This document shows, one piece after another, positions 10,746 to 23,489 of a stretch of 64,000 bases of DNA. The stretch covers positions 361,073 through 425,072 of the forward strand of contig MNCI01034296.1 of NCBI GenBank assembly GCA_015680685.1, in the 5' to 3' direction. The notes beneath the pieces are model-generated. The model ran no database searches and was not told where the DNA came from. It saw only the letters and a list, made by a program, of their open reading frames with translations. Origin of the DNA: Gnetum montanum (taxonomy: Eukaryota > Streptophyta > Gnetopsida > Gnetales > Gnetaceae). How positions within the stretch are numbered: the stretch's first letter is position 1; every line of letters starts with the position of its first letter. A program made the position numbers and the translations under genes.

Positions 10746-12190
10746 ATAGGAAAACCATAAAAACCTAGAGCTTTACCATCTATTAAACTAAATACCATTA
10801 CTTTGATTTATTCCATTGTAATTTCTACTTCAAGAATACTTCAATTTGCTTCTGTAATAAGATGAGGAATATGCATACTAAAGGCCTAGAAGGATTCCTT
10901 TTTAAAACCTTCAAAAGAAAAAATGAGAAGAGATTTGCCAAAAAACTATTAATAGTCTCAGGATCTTTAATGATGAAATCATTTATGTAAATTGATTCTA
11001 GTTTAGGTACTTGATTCTTTCTTTTAAAATTTAAAAAAATTCATTACAAGGTTTATCTTTAATTTTTAGCCAACCCATGTCATTTATAGTGAGAGAACTT
11101 TTAGCTTTAAAAGTATTCCAACATTTTTTAGCATAATGACCTTTAGCCAAGGCTTTTTGAGTTTCAAAATCAAAGGAATTTTGATCTAAAATAATTTGCA
11201 TATGCTTTATATAGATACTACAAGAACCTCTTCAACTTGATGCTTATGGTTAGTAAATAGCTTTCCAAACCATCTAGCATAATTTCTAACTCTACAAGTA
11301 GTTCTATACTACCAGTCAATCCAATTAATGTTAACTATAGGCGTTTCTTTTGCATTCCATAAGAACTTGAAAATATTTTTTTCACTAGGTCCCATGAACA
11401 TATTAGCATTCATATAAAAAAGCTCATGCTTTTGAAAGAATGAATAATTAATATCATAAAGAAAAATGCTAATAGGAAAATAATCTGACAAAGTAGCATC
11501 TCTATGCACTTCTACTTTCCTTGTAGGCTTCTAAAAGAAAACATTAGAGATGTAAAATCTATCAAGTTAACAATAAATTCTATCATTTCCTTATTGATAA
11601 TTATACAAAGTATAATGCTTCTCATTTGAATAATCTGGAATTGAAAAGCTAACATTAGAAAGAAAATATCTTTCTTTGAAATTGCACTAATCTTCTTTTT
11701 CTTTCAAAATACACATTAAGAGGAAGACCACCATGTTTATCTATATGATTTTCAACCATATTAAAATCACCTTCAATAATACAATGAACTTTAGGTAGAG
11801 ATAGAAGATGTTTCCAAATGTCTGATTAATGTTTTGAATTATTAGGAGTATAAATATTACAGAGTCCAAAGTCACCATTTTCACCATGATAAATAATCCA
11901 AATAACTCTTCCAAGGCTATAAAAACTAGAATTCAAAACTCTTCTTATCCAACTTTTATTAACAAGAATAACGACACATCCTTTATTAACTTCATGATTA
12001 GCAAATGAAACAATGCAATTTTTGAAAATGCATTTACCAACAAACCTAATATCATGAGCTAAAATCTTAATTTCTTGTAGGATAAGAAAATTTGAAGATA
12101 ATACCAGTTTGAAAGATACTCTCTAGCAATCTTTACTTGGGACCTATTAGAAAGGCCCCAAACATTCCATGATAAAAACTAACATTGACA
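10746..12190 (-). pseudogene. L1-type LINE ORF2, endonuclease and start of RT (fragment)
   Basis: ORF2 of plant L1 LINEs encodes an apurinic-like endonuclease followed by reverse transcriptase. On the minus strand the order is a WNVWGL-like start (about 12170), LQEIK, NIYTPN, EGDFNMV and LSDYFPI (11480-11500). These are the metal- and substrate-binding motifs of the EEP endonuclease family. It ends at 'DGKALGFYGF', the first RT block (canonical GKAPGPDGF), exactly where the E1-type remnant begins at 10745. The RT core and the 3' end of the LINE are missing. Several frame breaks are present. Confidence 0.75.
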
Positions 12191-13098
12191 TGTAGCAAAG
12201 GAGGCCCCCATCCTTGATTTTTCAAACTAAACATTTGTCTTAAGATCCATGTTACTAATAAGTGAAAAAGCATTGTTTGATAAAAAAAAAAAAAACATTT
12301 GGATAGTGGCAGAAGTAGAAAGAAAATGAGATACTTTAGGGATTTTTAAATTGAAAGTAGTATTTGGAGATTTCTTCTTTTTGTGTTGCACCAAGTGAAA
12401 TCTATCTGCATTATTTTTTTCATTATTGGTCCTTATTGAAATTTTCTTTTTTTATAAAGAGAAATTCTCTTTAGATATCAAGATTTTATTGGCATCTTTA
12501 GAATTGAAAGCATTATTAAAAGGTTGAGAACTTTTGGAAGAAGATTTCATTTGTACTTACTGAAAACTCTCATTATTTAGTTACCTTTTCTGAAAATTTT
12601 TATTTCTTTTTCTTTTGAATAACCTTTTTATTAAGAATAGGATAGATTCAGATAACATGGCCATCATGACAATAATAGTTGTGGCACCCTTGTAAATTAT
12701 AGTATATAATTTTTTAGAAAACCACTAATTATTATCCTTGAGTTTTAATTCTATCTTCTTTTTCCATAAATCAATCTCTACAAAATAACATTTACACTAC
12801 ATATGATCTAATAATGTTTTTGACTCTATTTTTAGGATTATATCAATGCTGCCAATAATTTTGCTTTTAACACTTTAGAAAATAAGAGGAAGATTTTCTA
12901 ATTCAACACAACAAGGAATTTTAGAATACTTAGAAGAATATGGATCAGAATTCACTTTTCATTCCTGAGTAATAAAATTATTACATTGATCCATAAAAGC
13001 TGTAGGATCCAATGATTTCTAAACCATTTTAAAATTTAACAAATTTGACAAGAAAAAAATTCAAAAAAAATATAGGGCATGCAAAAAATTAATTTCAT
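12191..13098 (-). pseudogene. L1-type LINE ORF1, C-terminal part
   Basis: ORF1 is the RNA-binding protein of plant L1 elements. The minus strand encodes, in order, ELENLPLIFWSVKSKIIGSI, then a block like CYFVEIDL (the DUF4283-type RNA-binding signature), and a CHNYYCHDGH zinc-knuckle-like motif near 12650-12690. A Ser/Lys-rich tail follows before ORF2. The N-terminal part continues across E3 at 27013 and beyond. In-frame stops are frequent. A 12-base A run lies at 12285-12296. Confidence 0.65.
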
Positions 13099-13103
13099 TG
13101 TAA

Positions 13104-13508
13104 TGATCAGTTGGGTATTCCAACACTCAACCATATATGTCACAAGTATTCATGCGTGACTAAATCGTAATCTGTTGATGGACAATATAAATATACTAGT
13201 AAGTTGAGAGTAAATTTGTGATCGTTGTCTTCTTACTTAGAGTTAGTAGGGTGAAAAATATATGGTTTAACTCTTAATGAGGTATATAATATATCGATGT
13301 TTTTGGGCTTTAAGTATGCTAAGTGTTAACATGATAAAAATTGTTATAAAATCTAATTATAAGCATAATGAAAATGTAAATCTATTCTATTTTATGGTAA
13401 TAAGCATTCCTTCTTGGTTTTTTGTATACAACTTGGGTTGATGTAATTATTATTGGGATTACCAAGTAACTTTGCTATTGAGAGAATCAAGCAAAGTCAT
13501 CATTGAGT
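13104..13508 (-). repeat. E3 3' LTR, truncated
   Basis: 13104-13508 aligns with 26156-26565 of the E3 5' LTR (for example 'ttccaacactcaaccata' against 'ttccaacacttaaccata'). It then stops abruptly; U3, TATA box and the PPT have been deleted. 13509-13682 is 3' spacer with no recognised feature. Confidence 0.78.
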
Positions 13509-13682
13509 TCCTTACAAAGATATGGGGTTACATGGACTTAACATCATGACACATATTTACATGACTCACTCGACTATGAATGTTTCATATTTGTTGGAGT
13601 GGTATTACAAAATTATCATGCAATGCATGATTAACACATAACAAAAAAGCCAAAACCAAATAAAAGCTTGATATATGTCTCT

Positions 13683-16477
13683 TCATGTTCTGGGTGGTGG
13701 CAGCTCCTCCATTAATTTCTTTTCATTATCATTTTGCTTTTTAAATTGATATCTATTTAGTGGTGCTTTGAGCTTTTCTTCCTCTACTCTAAGATCATGC
13801 ATCATCCATGTGAATCCAACAATGTTGGAAAGAGTTAGTACTTCCCAGGGACATGATAGCTATGGAAACATCTTGTTGGCCTTAATATATCATGTTGCAA
13901 ACTACATTCTTTTTACTTCAAAATCTCTTGCCATCTTTTGTAACTCTTGATAATCCATCATTCTTCTAGCTAGCTTTGTTGCTACATCTTTCTAACCTTG
14001 GTAGCTAGACATGACTACTTCTAATTTAGAGTGTGCAATATGGAGCTTTTGTTATATATTTTTTCTATCTACAAACTCCTTTTCATACATGGAATGCACA
14101 TTGGCTACCTACTACTCCAACTCTATCCTTGATATGCCTGTTATTAATATGGCTAAGTTAGCATATTAGAGATTTTCTAACCCCATGTACTTTATCAAGT
14201 TTTTATATTGTAGGTCAGCTTGATGGACATAGGTAAGGCTATCCAGGATGGATTGCTAATTACATGTTTCTTCTATAATGGAACTAATCTTGGCTTTGGC
14301 CATTTGGATTTCTTTTTCATTAATCTACTTATATATATGTGCTTGATCTTTTAAGTGTTCTTTGAGCCTTTTATGCTTCTTGGACTCATTTTTCCATACA
14401 TTGATTTTAATAACTAACTTTTGTCAGATTGTGCACACTTCTTCCATTGGTAGGATCCTATTTTCATAGGCCAGTTGTTTGATATTAAGGTTGACTCTAG
14501 CGAATTGCTCTCTAAGCTAATGAATGCTTTCTTCAAGTATGTTCTTTTACTTTTTAATATTTTTCAACCTTAGATTCTAGACAAAAATTCTTTTGTTCTT
14601 CACTTCTAGTGTAATAATGGTCTTAGCATGTGTGTATGTTTGGGCTTCTACTACTGAGACATTCCATACTACTTTTTCCTTTTCCATCTCCATATATTTT
14701 TATTTGATCATCAATTAACCAATCTATTCATATGCAAATAATATTAACTAGTCATGTGTAATGTATTCTGTAGGATCTTCTTAATGTAGCTAACTCTTCT
14801 TGTAATCTCTACATTTTACTTTTTGCATGTTGCATCCTTGTTTCTACCATGACTAGTTTGCCTTTAGTAGATATTAAATCAAACTGTACTGTAATGATAT
14901 CATTAGGGATATCAAAAAGATTAAGTGTAATTTCTCTTGTTTGTAGTAGTCTCTCCAATGCATCTTCATCATTTGTAGGAATTATTGATATTTTTGGGGT
15001 AGTCTCTCCAGTGCATCTTCATCATTTGTAGTGTTCATTAATATTTTGACTATGGTTTCTACATCTTTAGCTCTAGTAATATTTTCTAGTGATATAAATG
15101 GGAACATTCAAGGATTCTTTAATATGATCACTTATGACTTCTACTTCTCCTACTGCATCTTAGTGTTGCATTACCACTATGGTGGCTCCTTCAATCTCTA
15201 ACATCACTTAAAAGGATGCAATGTTTCATGAAATTTATTGTGTCCAATCATCGTCCTCTTCTACCTGTGAAGATACTTGCCACTTGTGGGTCTTGTGGAT
15301 ATGGTAGGACTGTTAGGATTTTCTTTGACTTGATACATACTTGAGATTTCCTTACTACCCCAACTTAGTATCTTTGCTGTTTTTTATAGATGATTGATTA
15401 AATGTCTATAGTCTTGTTATGTTTATGGTGCACTTTGTTCTACTCTTTTTGTAGTTGGAGTTGGCCCACTAGGTCCTACTTGTTCTATTTCTATAATTAG
15501 AATGTTTGCTATTGGGATTGATCCTATTACAGCCTTAGTGCTTGCTAGTTTCTCTATTTGATCTTTCTTGAGTGACATTAGCTTGGAGATCTTAGCATAT
15601 GATGCATTTTGGGCATTGCAAAGGATATCATTTATGTAACTCAAAATTCCAGCTTGTCAACACAACTTTCTAATAAGAAAAGGGAGTTGGAAAGTGGATT
15701 TCCCTATTTTCTTCTTCTCAAACCTTTTTGTATTTCTAGGAACATAATATGAGCAATGTTGGCTTAAAAATTTTCCATCAAAATAGCACTACCTCTAGTA
15801 GCATACATGAAAATTTGTTTGAGCCTCTTTATTGAGAATATGTGGTATGTCCCAATCTTAAAATAGATCTTCTTAATAGTAGATAATCTATTATACTTCT
15901 TTTTGATGCTTCCATATGTCCTTTTCAACCATAAATTCCTTGCATCTATATCAAACCTTATAAATATTTGAGCTATGATGGCCTTGACATTTGATAAGTG
16001 CCTTTAAAATTGCTTCTATGGAGTATGACACTGTGACTTCCTCAATTTTTATCATGGCATCACCATGTTTGTTTTATCAAAATTGGTAAACTTCTCTAAG
16101 TACCATTCATCATTACTTGAGATGGTGGATCATAGGGAAGAGGCTTGTAGTTGTTCGTTAATCTCCATAGATTCAATCTCCATGAAGGATTCAAAATTAA
16201 GTTCTATTATGATAGTGGACATGATAAACTTCTCTTGAATAGCCTAAAGACACTCATTGGAGAGTGTTAGATATTGTCCTTATTCTAGAGTTGGCAATGC
16301 ATCAACTTCTACCTATGTGTATTGTCCTATTGTAGGTGTGGGTTGATGGATGCTATAGAATTGTGCCACTTGCTCCATTGGAGGAGTTTGTTCTACACGT
16401 CATCCTTCACCTCTTCCTCTAGGTCTTTTCTTCCTTGGTTGTGATGGTCCTTTAGCTTTAGGTCCCTTTGGTGACAT
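13683..16477 (-). pseudogene. E3 accessory ORF (post-pol), decayed
   Basis: Counterpart of the E1 and E5 accessory ORFs. ATG at 16477 follows an acceptor-like gatcacag on the minus strand. The N terminus reads MSPKGPKAKGPSQPRKKRPR, a Lys/Arg cluster of the kind that acts as a nuclear localisation signal. The middle retains the conserved block used in E5, and about 15200-13750 encodes long helical, Lys/Glu/Gln-rich coiled-coil sequence. The C terminus EELPPPRT then TGA (13683-13685) matches E1. Many stops; function unknown. Confidence 0.62.
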
Positions 16478-17050
16478 CTGTGATCATAAATAGTTTTAAC
16501 ATTATCCAAATATTTCAAAAAATAATCCTAATGATTCACTACCCTTCATTAGATTTTGGTTTTTGATCAACATTATTCTTCATTATCAACTTGTAATTTG
16601 GATTACAAAGTTAGACAAATTTGTTTCTTAGACAAAACTCTTTCTAAGATAAACTCTTAATTGAATAATTTCTAACAATTAGAAAGAAATTTATCTTGAA
16701 CAACCTATCACAATCTTCGATTTATTATTTAAAAGATGTTCAAACAGTTATTTGGAAAGAAACATTAAGTTTACTAGCTTATGTTAGATTGGAATGTGAT
16801 TATCTTTTATTGTTCTTATCCTTAATTGTTCTTTTAGTTGTTAGAAAAATTTGGAATAATTAAAAAAAAAAACTATAGGCAAAGCTCTCCCTCATGACTA
16901 AGATGATCACTATGTGAGCAAAAGAAATAAAAAATTGCTTAAATCAAATGTGCAGTGAGGAAGATATGGAACTTTGAAGTTTGTTAGACAAAGAAACAAC
17001 ATAAACTTCGTATGCATGAAATGAGGAAATGAAAAATTTTCCTAACGATC
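16478..17050 (-). other. E3 leader and intron-like region
   Basis: Between the U3-like repeats and the ATG. The minus-strand acceptor atcacag abuts the start codon. The position of the E4/E5 splice donor, about 16905, reads catagtgatcatc, so the donor is altered. Confidence 0.35.
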
Positions 17051-17165
17051 TACGTGTATATATAGATTTTTATAAGAGTGATATTATAGATGTAACATTG
17101 TTGATGCAATATCGCAAGGCCTCATGTATCGTATTTATGATATCATAGTTGAAATTTTTAGAATG
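17051..17165 (-). promoter_or_regulatory. E3 internal U3-like repeats with TATA box
   Basis: Reverse-strand TATA (tatatatag, 17057-17064) preceded upstream by 'gtatttatgatatcatag' and 'gcaatatcgcaagg'. The E3 U3 (26920-27012) likewise consists of 'gatatgatattgtag' and 'acatcatag' type repeats. The gatatc motif is the hallmark of the E3 and E2 LTRs and is absent from the E4 and E5 LTRs. Confidence 0.5.
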
Positions 17166-18200
17166 TTTACGAAATCTAATGGAGTAAATGAATGGAATGA
17201 ATAGTTTGGAAGGTGTAAAGATAATCCAAAGGATTCTTGATCATAGGAGATGCTTACAATACAAGAATTTGTCATTAAAAAATCAAGTAAAATAAGGAGC
17301 TTGATAAGGTAAGTCAACTAAGCTTTTAGGAAATGATTTGATCAAAATTGTTGAACTTATTAGCGAATATGAACATGTGGGAAAATAACAATGGTTACTT
17401 AAGTATTTATGAGGTATAAGAGGATGTGGAATTGGTCATCAAGTATGAAACAAAAGAGTTATGCAAGTGGATCTTTCTCAAAGTAGGCTCCTATTCTTAA
17501 TGCCCTTGTATAACCACACTCACAACTATTTTTGGGCACTCAAGTAGTTGAATGTAAATCATACCTGTCTTCCAAAATACAAATGTTAGTATCATCTCAA
17601 TAAGAAATAACATTATATTATACAAAGCCATAAAATTATAATTATATATAATAGTGAGATGGAATGGTAGTAGTAGGGATTACGAAAAATGAGACGTGAG
17701 ATGTCTTACCATAAGCATAATGAATTCTATGTGTAATGCATAGTTAAAATGATCATTAGCCATTCTGTTCAAGATCTAAAGTAAGTCCATATCACTTACT
17801 AGTGACATCGCATTGTATCATCCCAAAATTGATAACCATAAGACTATCACAACTGCAAGAAATATCATTACTTGACAATGAAGTACAAGGAAGCCATTTA
17901 TTAACTACATAGTTTATTTAAAAGAAGACTTGGCCATTGGATAGAGAAGTGCCTTCAAGCATGGGTAACATGTTTTTCAAATCTCATAACTAATGTGAGT
18001 CTAAGAAACCTTGAAGTTTTGAAGAAGTCACCTACCTTTAGGCATGGGCAACATGTCTTTCTAGTGGAACCTTCATAAATTTTTATTATGTATATTTATT
18101 ATGGTATTACTTGTCAACCTTACTAGAGGACTACCGTTAGGCATGGGTAACATGTCTTTCCAATGACATTGTAAGGCAACACTTGTTTTAGAACACACTT
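17166..18200 (-). other. E3 post-pol spacer with conserved blocks A and B
   Basis: No coding capacity recognised. Block B is at about 17463-17515 ('gcaagtggatctttctcaaagtaggctcc') and block A is present three times (about 17950, 18038 and 18134). Confidence 0.5.
17940..18165 (-). repeat. Three tandem copies of block A
   Basis: 'aggcatgggtaacatgtctt' and close variants recur near 17950, 18038 and 18134, about 90-96 bp apart. Other elements carry one copy at the same relative place. Confidence 0.7.
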
Positions 18201-18299
18201 CCATTTTTTGTTAGAATTCAAGTAAATAATATAATTTAATAGCATGATAAAACCCATAGTAGTGGCTTTAGAAAATCCACAAATTCCTTTGATGTTAGA

Positions 18300-19450
18300 T
18301 CCTTTTCATTCCCACTTAGTTCTTCACTTTTCCATCGAGGCAAAATAATAATGGATTTTTGATGAGCTGTTCTATAGTTGGATTGATTATATCACTGGTT
18401 CATCACCTTGTCTATGACTCACTCAAGTTTTGTACTTGTGGAAGTAAGCCTGGGTGATTCAAGTACCTGGAAGCAATGGCAAACTCAAGAGTTTATTACC
18501 TTTTGCCTTAACATTTCAACTTCTCCCTTGATCAATATCTATCACCTATCTATTATTGGTACATCCATAAAACATGAGTGCTTTCTAACATAAAGCAAAA
18601 ATACAAAAGAACTTCAACTCCTCTTTCATTAAAATGAAGTGATATTTGTACAAACTTTACATCCTTGACTCATATAAAGATAATGAGAAAGGTATGTATA
18701 TGGATGAGATCCCTTACCTTACTCTAGTATCGAGAGAGGATTCCTAACTTTGCCCATACAAATAAAATAAGAACAATAATACAAACATAGAAAGAGAAGT
18801 GGAAAAAAATCAGCAATTGTCTTAAGGAAATGAGCAATTGGGTAACAAGAAAACATAGATCTTAGACAACCTTCCTCAAGTGTTTGGAAGAACAAATCCT
18901 AATACCTCCTTTTATATAAAATATGGATGCATTTAATGGAGAGACAATAATAATCAATGTACCTTAAAAGTCTTCAACTATTGGGTAGGTGGCTTTCTAG
19001 GTCCTCACCTATTTGGGCAAGTGGTTCCAAAGTCTTTACCTACTAGGTAGATGGCTCCCAAGGTGTCCTTGATGAATTTCTCTTTCAAACTTCGCATGCT
19101 AATGGTAGGTGTAGACCATTTCTTCTTGTATGATAGATTTGATGGGTGCTCTTCATGATGAACTTTGACTAGCCATAACTTTTATGTCCAACATCCATTT
19201 TACACAAACCAAGGATTAGGATTAGTTAATTTGAATGTTCTGCACAGATGATATAGTTAAATTTTTCATTTGAGATCATTAAATTCTAATTTTTGATCCT
19301 AAAAGATAAGATATTTAAAAATATTATTAATGAGATAGAAAATAATATAGATGATAACAATTGACTAAAATATACTTAGTAGTGGTTTAATAAAAATTAA
19401 AATAAATATTATTTTTAATAAATATTATTACTTTAGGTGCTCATCAATTT
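18300..19450. other. E3 spacer extension, possible unrelated insertion
   Basis: This stretch has no counterpart in the E4/E5 spacers and accounts for the extra length of E3. On the minus strand a TATA-like ttttatataaaagg lies near 18915-18930 with a plausible transcribed region after it, as in an LTR. Ends and target duplication were not found. Confidence 0.3.
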
Positions 19451-19851
19451 GTTTTATTTTTATTGTAGAAAGCAGGTCATTATGTCCATGGTAGGAACCT
19501 CTTATTATTGAAAATGAGTGGATGGATGATATGATCTTACTATATATACAATCAATTGTTTAATGATTTGATAACATTGGGTGAAATTCTCATTGTATTA
19601 GCTACATCTTGTTTATTCCTTTATACTTTATTAGAAAGATCAAAAAATACATGGATAAGAAACACTAAAATTATAAAAAATAATGAGAAATAAGTAAAAA
19701 TAGGAAAATGTATAAAGAATTTAAAAGATATTAAAGAATGAAAAATGATAAGAAAGGTGAAAAATATAAAAGAATAGATAATATATTAAAGAATGTGAAA
19801 AATGATAAAAATTTGAAATTATAAGAAAAATGTAAAAAGAGTGTTTGATGC
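19451..19851 (-). other. AT-rich E3 spacer after pol
   Basis: A/T-rich low-complexity DNA (short aaagaatgaaaaatgataagaa-like runs). The same kind of T-rich tract directly follows pol in E1, E2, E4 and E5. Nothing coding seen. Confidence 0.5.
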
Positions 19852-22800
19852 CTAAGTACAAAAAATTACACCTCCATGACTATTGGCTACGATAGAAATT
19901 TGAAAAATTGAATAGGAAGTGGTATAGTATTCAAGGTAGAATCTTTTGAGAATGTAAAGTCATGGAATGATTTGACTTGTGGAATATTAACAAGGATTAA
20001 GCTATGTGGGTTAGCTAGAAGGTAAATTTGCATGGTGCTTAATTAATATGTAGCATTGATGATATAGAATCATTTGAAACTTCATCCTTTGTGTGACATG
20101 ATTTGGGTTATAGTAGAGGACTCTATCTCTAGGCTTAATAGAAACTTATCTAATCTTGGTGTCATGTCAATGTTTGGAATACTTTTTCTAAACTTCAATA
20201 CTCATTTGGTCTATAAATTATTTTCAGCTAGTAGATTAAGATTAATTAATCGTTTCTTCTGGGCTAAGTATAAATCTAGGTTAAGTGTACAAGAAATTAT
20301 GAGGGTATTTATTTTTGCTTGGATTAACAAAGTAGAGAATTTTCCATAGACTAACTCATAGGGTAAATATCCTATAGGAAGTTTCCAAGTTGATTGGTAT
20401 GCTCATAGAGCATCACTAAGTTTAGTGCTCCAGTCCTTCCTATATCTACTGACAATTCTAGTTAATATTTATGTAATCTCTTTATTAGTTACTTTAGATT
20501 GACCATTTTCTTAGGGGGCAGGATGTAGTTAGTTTAAGATTGAGCTCCATTGTTTGCTATTAACATCTGTAGTACTCCAAATCTATTCACCACATGTTGT
20601 TGAGAGAATTTTGCAAGTGTTGTGACTATGCAATCTTTAATTACAATTGCTTGTACCCCCTTAGTATAGTAATCAATAGTCATGATAATATAGGACTTTC
20701 CATTTGACATTGGTGTGATGGGTCTCATAAAGTCAATTCCTCAAATATTAAACAGTTCTAATGGTTATATCTACTATTGTGGTCCTTCATTTTTTGCTGT
20801 TATTCCTCTATCTCTTTAGCATATTTTATAATATTGTGCAAAATCGATGTGCATCCCTAAATATGATAGGCCAAAAGTAGCTTGCCATCATCAATTTTAG
20901 TATTGTTTGTCATCTTGTGTAATGATCACCACATGGTAATTCATGTGCATCTTGTAGAGCTTGTTGTTGATTCTCTTCTATGATGCACCATTGTGTTAAA
21001 TCATTAGCATACATCTTATAAAGATTTCCCTTAATTTTCATATAACATTTTACTCTATGGAAAAACTATTCTTTTTTCTTTTATTCCATTTAATAGAAAG
21101 TTTTAGTATAGTTGGATATGTCATGTAATCAATAATCCATGACCTTGTTGCTGAATCTACAACCAGTACTATCTTTGTGAATAAGTTTTCATTGGAAATT
21201 GATCTAATAATGGTTATTCATCTCCTGAGGAATACCATCTTAATCTTTATAGGTGATCAACTATAACATTTTCAATTCCTTTGTTGTCAATCATTTTTAT
21301 GTTAAACTCTTATAATATGATGAGTCATCTTATCGCTATTGGACTTACTGCTAGTTTATTCGTTAAAGTTTGATTGCACTATGGTTTGTATGAACATAGA
21401 TTAAATACCCAAGCACATAATATCTAAATTTTTCAAGTGCATATACCATAGTCATAAGCTCCTTTTTTGTAGAAGTATAGTTAAGTTGTGCTCCGATAAT
21501 ACTTCTACTAGTGTAGTGCATGTAATATGGTCATTTCAAATCATCAAGTTGAGTTAACACTACTTCTAATGCATAGTTTGAAGCATCAGTCATGATGTAA
21601 AAAGGCTTGGCTTAATCTAGAGCTCAGAGGATTGGTGTCTCAATCAATTTTTGCATTAGGATTTTGAATGCCTTCTCACATTATTTAGACCACTAGAATG
21701 TTGCATCTTTCTTTGTCAGTTCAACAAGTAGCTTTGTAATCTTTCAAAAATTTTCAATAAATATTTTGTAGTACCCTGTATGGCTAAGGAATGATTTGAC
21801 ATCTTTAACTATCTATGACTTTTGGGTGATGCTTTGGATGACTCTAATCTTGTCTGGATCTACGTTGATTCCTTTGTAAGATACCTTATGTCTTAGAGCT
21901 ATGTTATCTTGAATCATTAAGTAGCTTTTCTATCAATTGAACTTCAAATTTATCTCAACACATTAAAACTTGCTCCAAGTGATCTAAAGCTTGTTTAAAG
22001 TTAAGCCCATATGTAGAGAAATCATCCATAAAGACTTTGACTCAATTACTAATCTATTTCTAAAATATGCTGATAATATTTCTCTAAAATGTGGTGGGAG
22101 CATTACACAGGCCAAATGACATTTTCCTATATGAAAACATTCTCCATGGACTTGTGAATGTTATTTTCTCTTATTCTTCTTACGCATTACGGATTTGATT
22201 GTATTAACTATAGCCATCCGAAAAACTATACTACTAATGTCATACAGTGATATCTAGAACTTGATCAATAAATAACAAAGGGAAATGATTTTGAATATTT
22301 CCATGTTCCACAATTGAAATTTTATATAGACCCTCCACTTATCATCCTTCTTTGGGACAATGGTCAATGGGATAACCCATTCATTGTCTCCTATAGGATA
22401 GATGAAGACTACCTTAAACAACTTTTGTAATTCTTGTTTGACAACTTGCTTAACCTTTAGGTTCAGTCTTCATTGAGGTTGATGACATGGCTTAATAGTT
22501 GGGTCAATGTAAATTTGATGTTAACAAATGCATGGATCAATGCCAGTGATTTCATCATAAGACCATGTGATGGGATTGGTCATTTCTTTAGTACTTCCAA
22601 TAATTTTTTTCTTTTGTTCTTTATCAAGATTGACATTTATAATTTCTAGTTTTTTATTATTAAGGAAAGCATATTCAAGTGCATTCGGTAAGGAATTTAG
22701 TTTTAGAAGTTCTAGTTCATCTATTCTTTGTATCTCTAATTTTTCCCATTTAATATCTTCATCTTGTTGTGACTTCATGTAGGGAGGCTATCTTTGTATC

Positions 22801-23480
22801 CTTTACAATTTATCTATTTCTTCAATGTAGGCACTTATAATTTTATCAACTCTTTCCATGCATATATTTGATTTTGACTCTTCTTCACTAATTAACCACT
22901 AAGTGCCTTCTTGTTTGGTGATTGCTACATATAGAAACTATTGTACATGTCTTTAACACATTTGTTGCATGTTGTGATGGCATCTTGGCTTGTTATCTAG
23001 AATTTCTGCACATAATTGTAATTGTTGTTATTGCATGTGAGACATGAAACTCTACATCTCTGAATGACTTTAGCTTTATCTTCCTTGGAAATTTCCAAGT
23101 CTCTCATTTTGAGCTGAGCATCCATAGTGCTAAGTCATGCTCTTCCCATGATGATAGGAAATTCACCTTCATTCTTTCCCATGTGGATAACTAGGAAATT
23201 AGTAGGGCAAGACCAGCCACTTATGGTAGTTACCATGTCTTTCACTTATTCAAGTGAAACAAAAATAGACTAGTTATCCAACTATAATTGGATATCGCTT
23301 TTCTTCGACAAAGGTAGATTCCAAGCATTGTACATGTCTTGAGAGATAAGGCCTTGCATGACTTGTGTCCTACTATTTGGAGATAGACTAAAGGATTTTT
23401 TGGACTTGTTCTTTTTATAGGATGTGATCTTGCCTTTATCTAGTTTATTATTATCTATGTAAGCATGACATTAGTTAAGT
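19852..23480 (-). pseudogene. pol: E3 pol: protease, RT, RNase H, integrase (decayed)
   Basis: Minus-strand homology in gag-pol order. Protease about 23470-23050. RT about 22560-21960 with the catalytic block preserved as VFMDDFSTYG near 22020. RNase H about 21700-21230. Integrase about 21000-19852, with ITPMSNGKSYIIMTIDYYTK in the core (20534-20728) and NGQSKVT near 20500, where the third catalytic acidic residue is expected but Lys stands. It ends SHGG... at about 19885-19870, overlapping the second PPT copy. Frameshifts and stops throughout. Closest to Athila-type pol by the RT and integrase motifs. Confidence 0.75.
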
Positions 23481-23489
23481 TCTTTTTTA

